A stretch of DNA of 21,174 nucleotides from a virus, in IMG/VR virus record IMGVR_UViG_3300046005_001702, positions 1 through 21,174 of that record, one strand, 5' to 3'. Within the stretch, counting starts at the first letter, position 1. Each line of letters starts with the position of its first letter. A program made the position numbers and the translations under genes. Positions 6,813 to 12,768 of this stretch are shown here, piece by piece. Below the pieces are notes generated by a model. The model saw only the letters and a list, made by a program, of their open reading frames with translations. It was not told where the DNA came from and searched no databases.

Positions 6813-7796
6813 TTATTGAAGCGTGCAGCTGATTGAACCGATGGCGAATTTACAACTGTCACCAACCGGAATGGTTCGTGCGGAAGATAGCGGGCCGCTC
6901 AAAAGGGCGTTTCCTACGGTGGCGCTATCAAGAAGCTGGAATTGGGTAAGCGGGCCTATGGAGGAAACCACCGCCCCGCTCATCGTGATTACTCCAGAGT
7001 TGGAAGAAACCCCTCCGCTTGGAGCCCCAAACGTGACGGCTTGGCGGGTGTAGCTGGAATCTGTCCACTCGGTAAAACCAGCAGTAGTCAGTCCGGTGGC
7101 AACTGCCGCATAAACCGTTGTGGGAGGGGTGAAGGCGTAAGCGCCGAACACCAGATCGAGCAACTTGGATTTTGCGTAGTCGGTCAGGCCGATTCCCGTC
7201 AAGGATCCAAAGCTGACGCTCATCGCGCCAGCCGCGATTTTCGGGGTGTCGCCAGTCGCAACATAGCGCGGAGACAAGAGAGCCCCGTGCACGAGCATCT
7301 GCTCCCCAGCGATGGATACGGTGCCCGAGGCGGTAGCGACCAAGCTCATGGTCACGGATGTATTTAGCACGATCGAAACCACGGTAGCGCCAGCGGCGAT
7401 TCCGGTTCCAGAAAGCGCCATGCCCACTTTGATTGCGCTAGTGTCGGCAACGGACGCAATGGTGGCGTTTCCGCTGGTGGTAGTGCCAGTGAACGATGTT
7501 GGGGTTTCATAAACAGCCCAAAACTTCGGGGTTCCCCAAGCGGCGGTGGCTTCCGGGAACACGATGTCGATGGCGTTGCTTTTCCCTGCAATGTTAGAAG
7601 CAAGTCCGAAGCTGGTCGAATTATTGGTAACGGCTACGCGGGCATAGCTTCCGCCTGAAACCTCGCCGGATACCCCGCTTTCGCCGGGGTCGGTGAGGAA
7701 GAGGCCAAAGTGAAGCGCGGTTGCGGGAGTGTATGCAGTGGCTCGGAGCAGATGGTTCAGCAACGAGGTTTCGAGGGCGTCTGATAGTGCGGACAT
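6813..7796 (-). CDS. Gp80-like phage tail fibre/head protein, two tandem domains
   Basis: A 327-residue protein with two copies of the domain usually annotated as phage tail fibre protein/Gp80. Copy 1 begins LSDALETSLLNHLL and contains ALHFGLFLTDPGESG, EVSGGSYARVAV and FWAVYE. It is interrupted at about 101-162 by a small beta module (GTTTSGNATIASVADTS, VGMALSGTGIAAGATVV) and resumes at MLVHGALLSPRYVATGDTPKIAAG. Copy 2 (203-327) is uninterrupted: LTDYAKSKLLDLVFG, TTVYAAVATG, SYTRQAVTFGAPSGG, then FQLLDS and NALLSGPLSSARTIPVGD. Single-domain homologues are about 120-150 residues, so this is a fused duplicate. It follows the capsid region. Despite the database name, its true virion site is uncertain. 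Confidence 0.65.
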   Translation of the reverse strand: MSALSDALETSLLNHLLRATAYTPATALHFGLFLTDPGESGVSGEVSGGSYARVAVTNNSTSFGLASNIAGKSNAIDIVFPEATAAWGTPKFWAVYETPTSFTGTTTSGNATIASVADTSAIKVGMALSGTGIAAGATVVSIVLNTSVTMSLVATASGTVSIAGEQMLVHGALLSPRYVATGDTPKIAAGAMSVSFGSLTGIGLTDYAKSKLLDLVFGAYAFTPPTTVYAAVATGLTTAGFTEWTDSSYTRQAVTFGAPSGGVSSNSGVITMSGAVVSSIGPLTQFQLLDSATVGNALLSGPLSSARTIPVGDSCKFAIGSISCTLQ

Positions 7797-7802
7797 GGTG
7801 GT

Positions 7803-8300
7803 TTAGATGGTTGGTTGAGATTTCAGCCATGCTTCGAGCTCCGGGCGGAGGTCGGCGTGTTCGGCTGCGACACGCAAATGTTGCTTGTCTCCTTCACCGA
7901 AAAGACCGGCTACGCGGTCAGCTCCGAGGAAGATGGCCTTGCCTTCCATGCGGAAGGGGGATTCGGAAACGACCGGAGCGGATTCCTCGACCGGAGCGAT
8001 TTCCTCGACCAGTTCCGGTTCCGGTTCGGAAACCTCGACAACCGGCGCGATAACGACCGGCTTAGCGGTCAGCTTCGCCTCGTCGGCAGGAGTGAGAATG
8101 TAGGCGGAAATGACAGCGCCACGGCGCGGGAAGCGCGGGTCGTCAATCAGGGCCAAGGTGGCGTTGAACTCCGCAGGATCGGTGATGATCTTCTGTTGGA
8201 AGCAAAGCCCAAGATGCTCGATTCCGGGAATCGGCAGGAAATCCCGAGGGATTGGAGCACCAGCGCGGAGGCGGTTGGAAACGCGGAAAACGGCTTTCAT
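7803..8300 (-). CDS. Hypothetical head-region protein with acidic linker
   Basis: A 165-residue protein starting MKAVFRVSNRLRAGAPIPRD. A longer reading would begin inside the terminator hairpin after the capsid gene, so the ATG at 8300 is preferred. Residues 1-75 look folded (FLPIPGIEHLGLCF, RRGAVISAYILTPADE). Residues about 80-115 are a Glu/Pro/Val linker (VEVSEPEPELVEEIAPVEES). The last 45 residues (FRMEGKAIFLGADRVAGLFG, HADLRPELEAWLKSQ) form a small second domain. I do not recognise the family. It is the first gene after the terminator and overlaps nothing, so its expression may depend on read-through or on its own promoter. Confidence 0.55.
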   Translation of the reverse strand: MKAVFRVSNRLRAGAPIPRDFLPIPGIEHLGLCFQQKIITDPAEFNATLALIDDPRFPRRGAVISAYILTPADEAKLTAKPVVIAPVVEVSEPEPELVEEIAPVEESAPVVSESPFRMEGKAIFLGADRVAGLFGEGDKQHLRVAAEHADLRPELEAWLKSQPTI

Positions 8301-8304
8301 AGTA

Positions 8305-8346
8305 GAGAAAAGGGAAAAGGAGGGGGCGAATTGCTCCGCCCCCTCC
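8305..8346 (-). terminator. Intrinsic terminator after major capsid gene
   Basis: On the minus strand a perfect 10-bp GC stem (GGAGGGGGCG pairing with CGCCCCCTCC, 8319-8328 with 8337-8346) encloses an 8-base loop. It is followed by the pyrimidine tract TTTTCCCTTTTCTC. It begins eight bases after the capsid stop codon, the classic place for a terminator that limits expression of downstream structural genes. The tract has C interruptions, so read-through is likely. Confidence 0.8.
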
Positions 8347-8354
8347 AAGTTGGG

Positions 8355-9845
8355 TTAGGCAATCGTTGGCAGGTTGATGCCGGGGCGGTTGAGGGCGTGG
8401 GTCAGCAAGGCGACAGCAGGCACGCGGTTCTTGCGGTCGCGGCGAAGGGCCTGACCGAAGATGCTCATGATGAACACGCGCTTGATGAAGTTGCCGTTGT
8501 CCATCTCGATGTCGCGCTTGGCGCGCTCGGAGCCGTAGCCACGAACGATGCCGGCACGTCCCATTGCGATGGTGTGGCCGAATGGAACACCCTTGGCGTT
8601 AGCAGGGATGATGAGAGCGCCGGACGCCCACACTTCGGTGTTGATGGCGGCGTTCCAAGTGACCGAACCAACGGTGCCCTTGCGGTAAGTTCCGTCGGCT
8701 TGGCCAGTGAGGAACTCGGTGACATCAATGCTGTTGCCGTCGTTGCCAGTGGTGTATTTCACGAAACCCCACTTGCCAGCGTTTGCGCCGCTGGTGTTGT
8801 AGATGATCGCGTAATACGGGCCAGCAACGTCGCCGATGGCGGAGGCGCTCACGTCGAGCACGCCGGTGTCCACGAATTGGAAGTCGTGGCCGCCGAAATA
8901 CTTGAACCAGAGAGGCTTGCCGGTGCCTGTCAGTGCGTCGTCGGCGTTGTCAGAACCACCGCCCGAGAGCGTGCGGGCTGTGTCGGCGTAGCCAGCGATG
9001 GCAAGACCGAGGAACGCTTCGGGAGCGAGGAACGAACCGACCGCGCCTTTGCCAGCGTGGTTGAGTGCGTTGTGAGGGATGATGGTGTGACCGTCAATGG
9101 CGGGGTATCCGCCTTTGAACAGGGTGTTGCCACGTCCGCGCACGTCGCCGGAACTAAGCACAGTCTTGTAATCCGGATCGAGACGGAGGCTGAGGGCAGC
9201 CGTTTCGGAAGGGATGAAGTTCTGCGACCAGATAGGATTGCTGCCGTTCGCCGCCACGTTGGCTGGAAGGCCGCCGAGGGGTTTCATGGCGGCACCGGTG
9301 ATGACGACATCATCCCAGCTCAACACGTCGGCAGAACCGAGAGTTGCGAGGGTTTTGCCGCCAGCATAGATGCGGTTATCCTGCGGCAAGGTCAGGGTGC
9401 AAAGACCCATGATGTTGTCGCGTTTGACGCGGCCAAGCCATTTGCCGAGCTTGACAGGAACCATGGACTTGAGTTCGTCCATGAGGCCCATGATCTCGTC
9501 GGCGCGCTTGGAGCGGGAAGCGGCATTGCGGATGTAATCCACCTTCAGCTCGAAAGAGTCGATGTCGTCCTTCTCGTAGTCGTCCGGGCCTTCAAAGAGT
9601 CCTTCGCCGTATTGACCCTCTCCGTAGTAACCGGAGGTGGTGGTGAAGGTCATTTTGGCACCGTCTCCTTTGGAGAGGTCTTTCTGCACCCAGATGGGAG
9701 CACGTTCGTTGCCCTCGAATTGTTGGAAGAAATCTTCCTCTTCTTCGGCGAGTAGAGCACCCTTGTGCCATTTCTGGCGGAGGGAGGCGGCGTCCTGACT
9801 GAGCAGGTTGGTTCCAGTCGTGGCTGGTGTGATGTCGATGGCCAT
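8355..9845 (-). CDS. Major capsid protein (DUF4043 / N4-like)
   Basis: A 496-residue protein forming the icosahedral shell. The N-terminus (SLRQKWHKGALLAEEEEDFF) is followed by GAKMTFTTTSGYYGEGQYG at about 62-80, then SFELKVDYIRNAASRSKRAD and KLGKWLGRVKRDNIMG at about 98-146. This order, a strand with K-M/V-T-F, then an acidic loop, a helix with R and a helix with R-D-N, fits DUF4043/N4-type capsid proteins. Near the C-terminus are VPFGHTIAMGRAGIVRGYGSE and IEMDNGNFIKRVFIMSIFGQAL, also typical of the family. The usual length is about 350-500, so it is full size. The leader is AC-rich and has no SD. It lies just after the probable scaffold and is followed by a strong terminator. Confidence 0.8.
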   Translation of the reverse strand: MAIDITPATTGTNLLSQDAASLRQKWHKGALLAEEEEDFFQQFEGNERAPIWVQKDLSKGDGAKMTFTTTSGYYGEGQYGEGLFEGPDDYEKDDIDSFELKVDYIRNAASRSKRADEIMGLMDELKSMVPVKLGKWLGRVKRDNIMGLCTLTLPQDNRIYAGGKTLATLGSADVLSWDDVVITGAAMKPLGGLPANVAANGSNPIWSQNFIPSETAALSLRLDPDYKTVLSSGDVRGRGNTLFKGGYPAIDGHTIIPHNALNHAGKGAVGSFLAPEAFLGLAIAGYADTARTLSGGGSDNADDALTGTGKPLWFKYFGGHDFQFVDTGVLDVSASAIGDVAGPYYAIIYNTSGANAGKWGFVKYTTGNDGNSIDVTEFLTGQADGTYRKGTVGSVTWNAAINTEVWASGALIIPANAKGVPFGHTIAMGRAGIVRGYGSERAKRDIEMDNGNFIKRVFIMSIFGQALRRDRKNRVPAVALLTHALNRPGINLPTIA

Positions 9846-9941
9846 GGTAGTGGTTTAGTTGGTTGGTTTCAGGAGACGTTCCGTTGCCGGAACAGGAGAA
9901 ACCCCGCATCTAACTACCGATGGGAAAACGAGAGACCGAAA
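9846..9941 (-). promoter_or_regulatory. Capsid gene leader (possible promoter or mRNA structure)
   Basis: This is the longest non-coding stretch of the minus-strand operon (96 bp). It contains a perfect 6-bp inverted repeat with a four-base loop (GTTCCG/CGGAAC, 9878-9893). It ends in an unstructured AC-rich run (CCAACCAACTAAACCAC) just before the ATG. No convincing -35/-10 pair and no SD are seen. It could hold a promoter or a stabilising 5' hairpin for capsid mRNA. Confidence 0.3.
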
Positions 9942-10931
9942 CTACATTGCTCCGATGAGTGCTTCAAAAGCATCCAAAGAGTTAATGCCTTCCAACTCCT
10001 CATTAGCCCGTTTGGTAGGGTTAGTGGGGGCTGTGCGAGCGTTGCCGCTTGCGGGTTGGACGGGACTCTTGGAAGGTCTTGGGGTTTCCTTGCTGACGGG
10101 GCGCTTCATCGGTTTTCCGAGTTCTGCGGCGGCCATCTTGGCAAGGATGAACAACTTGTCTGGAGAGTGGAAAATCGGATCGCCGTTTTGTTGCATCCAA
10201 TCATTGATCTCGATCATGCGCTGGCTGATATCGGAATCCGGCTTGTCAGTGTCAGGATAAAAAGCAACGGCTTGGCGCTTGCTCTCCTCCCACTTGGCGT
10301 CGAATTCTTGTGATCTAGCCACTTCGGCGCGGGATTGCTCCTGCACTTCGGCGATGCGGCTGTCCACCTGCCTGTCGCGCAACTCCTCAATCTGGTCGGA
10401 AATTTCCGCTGCGGTTTCAAATTCAAGCGCGCCAGTGGCTTCCTTGAGTTTTACCCGTAGTTCCTTGATTTGCTGAGTGATCGACGTGCTGGTTTCGGAC
10501 GTGCTGGTTTCGGCCTGCGTGTGATCTTGACTCTCCGTGGCGGTTGTTTGGTTAGGCGACGTGTTGCCGTCGATGATCTTGGCTGCTTCGATTAGGGAAA
10601 TCCCTTTGGCTTTCGCCAGTGAAGCAACCGCGATGTCGAGCGGGTCTTTGAGCCTTGGGCGCATTTGTTCACGCGCCTGCGTCTCTTCGTCGTCTTCCTG
10701 CCCGGAAGATTCTTCGTGCGTTTCGCTGGCTTCTTCCTCTGCGGCAGGTTCCTCAGCAGGCGTATCGCCTTGCTCGGGTTGCGCGTCGGTGAGTTCAAGA
10801 GAGTAAATCTCCTGTTCGTAACTGGCGAGTTCGCTGGTCCCATTGTCTAGGGAGTTCCTCGTATCCAATGGATCGAGGACCGTTGAGTCGTCTTCCGGCA
10901 AGTCGGCTTGCGCCTGATCTGTGTCTGACAT
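9942..10931 (-). CDS. Probable capsid scaffolding protein
   Basis: A 329-residue, highly charged and probably mostly helical or disordered protein, placed directly before the major capsid gene where scaffolds are normally encoded. Residues 1-90 are very acidic (EEPAAEEEASETHEESSGQE). DPLDIAVASLAKAKG at about 96-110 may be a short helical domain. Residues 152-187 (QQIKELRVKLKEATGALEFE and the following AAEISDQIEELRD) form a coiled coil closely resembling a UvrB/UvrC UVR motif. A second helix lies at about 190-270 (DSRIAEVQEQSR, ISQRMIEINDWMQQNG). A Pro/Lys-rich linker leads to a C-terminal helix, EELEGINSLDAFEALIGAM, suited to binding capsid protein. No protease motif is seen. The start follows an AT-rich divergent region. 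Confidence 0.6.
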   Translation of the reverse strand: MSDTDQAQADLPEDDSTVLDPLDTRNSLDNGTSELASYEQEIYSLELTDAQPEQGDTPAEEPAAEEEASETHEESSGQEDDEETQAREQMRPRLKDPLDIAVASLAKAKGISLIEAAKIIDGNTSPNQTTATESQDHTQAETSTSETSTSITQQIKELRVKLKEATGALEFETAAEISDQIEELRDRQVDSRIAEVQEQSRAEVARSQEFDAKWEESKRQAVAFYPDTDKPDSDISQRMIEINDWMQQNGDPIFHSPDKLFILAKMAAAELGKPMKRPVSKETPRPSKSPVQPASGNARTAPTNPTKRANEELEGINSLDAFEALIGAM

Positions 10932-11009
10932 GGAAACGATGGGCCCCAGTCTTTACGTTTCGTCAAGAATAGAATTGCAATTTTTGTGCATTTGTATCTT
11001 TTTTGCGTT
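10932..11009. promoter_or_regulatory. AT-rich divergent intergenic region, likely two promoters
   Basis: This region separates the minus-strand scaffold gene from the inverted plus-strand pair. It is much more AT-rich than the rest of the window. It holds the perfect palindrome AATTGCAATT (10973-10982), a plus-strand TTTGTATCTTTT tract shortly before the ATG at 11010 and a minus-strand TTGACG. No standard sigma70 pair with good spacing stands out. It also carries a copy of the ACGAAACGTAAAGAC motif that recurs before two other minus-strand genes. Confidence 0.45.
10949..10963 (-). repeat. Third copy of the ACGAAAC(A/G)T(A/C)AAGAC motif
   Basis: The minus strand reads ACGAAACGTAAAGAC, one mismatch from the core at 15522-15536 (ACGAAACATAAAGAC). 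It lies 17 bases before the scaffold ATG, in the same orientation relative to its gene. It is part of the divergent intergenic region. Confidence 0.6.
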
Positions 11010-11651
11010 ATGGACCACTCACGATCCGACATCGCCCGCTTGGAATCGAAAGTCTCCGGACTGCTCCGCGACTTAGACGGCGTGCAATCCAGGCTGCGGG
11101 GCGTGGGAACTGAAATCGTCGTGGTGCCAACCGGCATCGAAGGATGGGGGAATCAAATCCGCGTGCTAGGGAGCATCCTTGGGCGGGTGACGTTGGAGTC
11201 CTCGGTTAATCACATGTGGAAGGTGACGCAAAGCGGCGAGACTGACGGGGTGCCGAAATTCAGCGCGCTGGGAGGAATTGCCGTCATCCAGGGAACACGG
11301 GTCAAGGTGGCGGATGTCGTTGAAGTGCCGCTAGGCGACGATACCACGACGACGAAAGGCGGCGGGTTTGTTGTGCTCAAAGTCACAAGAGACAACGCGA
11401 GCCGGGTATATGACTCTGAACATCCGCCCGTCATCGAATTTCACGCCGCGCAGCCAACCAGCACGGACGAGGAGGAATACACCGTGCTCGCGGAAGTCAC
11501 TGCGACGAGCGGCGACGTCCCTCCTGATATCACCCAGTGCCGCCGTGATGAGATTTGCAGCTATGAGCTGTTAATTGTCGCCAACGGCGAGTTCGCCTTG
11601 CTGCCGGTGCAGGCTAACAGCCGCAACAGCTACGCACCGCCATTGCCATGA
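11010..11651 (+). CDS. Unknown protein, first gene of inverted pair
   Basis: A 213-residue protein from ATG 11010 (MDHSRSDIARLESKVSG); a GTG 24 bases upstream is less likely. Residues 5-35 form a short coiled coil (RLESKVSGLLRDLDGVQSRL). The rest is beta-rich (TEIVVVPTGIEGWGNQIRVL, VIQGTRVKVADVVEVPL, GFVVLKVTRD, EEYTVLAEVTATSG). The end is YELLIVANGEFALLPVQ and a Pro-rich tail. I do not recognise the family. A coiled coil joined to beta structure would suit a trimeric virion appendage, but that is a guess. It is on the opposite strand to every other structural gene and is coupled by ATGA to the next plus-strand gene. No SD precedes it. Confidence 0.6.
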   Translation: MDHSRSDIARLESKVSGLLRDLDGVQSRLRGVGTEIVVVPTGIEGWGNQIRVLGSILGRVTLESSVNHMWKVTQSGETDGVPKFSALGGIAVIQGTRVKVADVVEVPLGDDTTTTKGGGFVVLKVTRDNASRVYDSEHPPVIEFHAAQPTSTDEEEYTVLAEVTATSGDVPPDITQCRRDEICSYELLIVANGEFALLPVQANSRNSYAPPLP

Positions 11652-12505
11652 GCGCCGGGGTTTTCACTGCCGACCTGAGATTTACCTTTGTCGATAAAAC
11701 GGCAGGCGAGGTAGGCGACGGCACTGCCTATCCGATGGAGGTGACGTGGGACCAGATCGCGGAGATATTCTACCGCGTCAAAGACGCTCAGTTTACGGGC
11801 GGCACCGCGGAGTGGAAAGTGACTGGATCGACGGTGTCGATCAGCGCCCCTACGACCGCTCCAACAAACAGGCGGCTTGATGTCAGCGCGTCAACCTATC
11901 AGCAGCGCGGTTATTGCAAGCTCGGCGGCGACGATTACAACGGAGCGACATACAACTCCGGCACCGGCAGCTATTACAGTGACATTGCGGCAAGTGAGTA
12001 TGGCATTTGGCGCAGCGCGTGGAAGACTCCCCACATCGACGCCTTTTCTTTCGGGCAGGATGACTTTAACGGCACCCAGTCTAGCAATTCGCAATGGTGG
12101 GGGACGCCTTCCGTTGGCATTGGGGTAAAAGCGAAAGTGCGGCGCGGGGACCGGGTCGCTGTCGTCAAGCTCGACCCGGCGGACGGGCTCTTTGCTCCAA
12201 CTAACAAGTTCTATCTGGAGATTGAGATGCTTTGGGAGGACTACTACCCACTGCCGTTTTTCGGCGGAACCAATATCTATGACGACGGCTACGGCTATGA
12301 TTGGAGCGCATACGCGGAACCGATTTGCCAATACATCCTGCGGCTCGAAAGCGGCGACGCGACTTGCCAAGTCTATTTCGCCGCCGACGCATGGTCCGAG
12401 GAATCCGGAACCCATTTCATCCATGAGGCTACCGAATGGTGGCCCTACGCCAAGGACGCGCCCCCCGTCGCCGTGTGGGATGCGGACACCGGGGCCAAGC
12501 TCTAG
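11648..12505 (+). CDS. Unknown aromatic-rich protein, second gene of inverted pair
   Basis: A 285-residue protein (MSAGVFTADLRFTFVDKTAG). It is strikingly rich in Trp, Tyr and Asp, as in YQQRGYCKLGGDDYNGATYN, SYYSDIAASEYGIWRSAW, LWEDYYPLPFFGGTNIYDDG and YGYDWSAYAEP. A probably folded N-terminal part includes YPMEVTWDQIAEIFYRVKDA. No signal peptide or membrane span is visible. The ATG overlaps the preceding stop (ATGA at 11648-11651). The stop codon shares a CTAG tetramer with the stop of the converging minus-strand gene. Aromatic-rich beta proteins like this can be carbohydrate-binding virion surface proteins, but I do not recognise a family and leave the function open. Confidence 0.6.
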   Translation: MSAGVFTADLRFTFVDKTAGEVGDGTAYPMEVTWDQIAEIFYRVKDAQFTGGTAEWKVTGSTVSISAPTTAPTNRRLDVSASTYQQRGYCKLGGDDYNGATYNSGTGSYYSDIAASEYGIWRSAWKTPHIDAFSFGQDDFNGTQSSNSQWWGTPSVGIGVKAKVRRGDRVAVVKLDPADGLFAPTNKFYLEIEMLWEDYYPLPFFGGTNIYDDGYGYDWSAYAEPICQYILRLESGDATCQVYFAADAWSEESGTHFIHEATEWWPYAKDAPPVAVWDADTGAKL

Positions 12506-12768
12506 CTCTGATTCAAGAGCCTCATGCAAGACCGCTTGGTGTCTGATGGCCAGCGCAAGACTTCCATGATTCCCATGCGGAACTGCCGCTTGGCTTCGCG
12601 CTCTTCCGCCGTCATGTCGGCGTGAAGGATTTCTTCCGCCAATCCATCGGCTCGGGATTTGAAGGAATCCATGAATCGGGTGAACTCCTCGCGGGTGGCA
12701 AGGTAATCAATATCCGCGACCATGGAGTTCGCGGCACGCATCATTTCGGTTTTCGGGTCTGCTCTCAT
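12502..12768 (-). CDS. Small helical protein next to portal
   Basis: An 88-residue, highly charged, probably all-helical protein (TREEFTRFMDSFKSRADGLA, then LHADMTAEEREAKRQFRMGI). The ATG overlaps the portal stop codon (ATGA at 12765-12768), so it is translated with the portal. Small helical proteins of this type often sit next to portal genes in podovirus-like phages, and their function is generally unknown. Its 3' end meets the inverted pair at CTAG (12502-12505). Confidence 0.6.
   Translation of the reverse strand: MRADPKTEMMRAANSMVADIDYLATREEFTRFMDSFKSRADGLAEEILHADMTAEEREAKRQFRMGIMEVLRWPSDTKRSCMRLLNQS

Noticed and set aside
8301-8348. Upstream extension of the gene at 7803-8300
   Set aside because: The extra 16 codons would begin just after the capsid stop and run through the terminator hairpin. 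The internal ATG at 8300 starts a normal-looking protein.
7815-9755. 646-codon open frame on the plus strand
   Set aside because: It lies antisense to the major capsid gene and the following gene, crosses the terminator hairpin, and its translation is low-complexity without family features. It arises from codon bias of the real genes.
9878-9893. Hairpin GTTCCG/CGGAAC as a terminator of the scaffold gene
   Set aside because: The stem is only 6 bp and no T-tract follows on the minus strand. Kept only as a possible leader structure.
12505-12520. Bidirectional terminator at the convergent gene ends
   Set aside because: The stem is only 5 bp without T-runs on either side.
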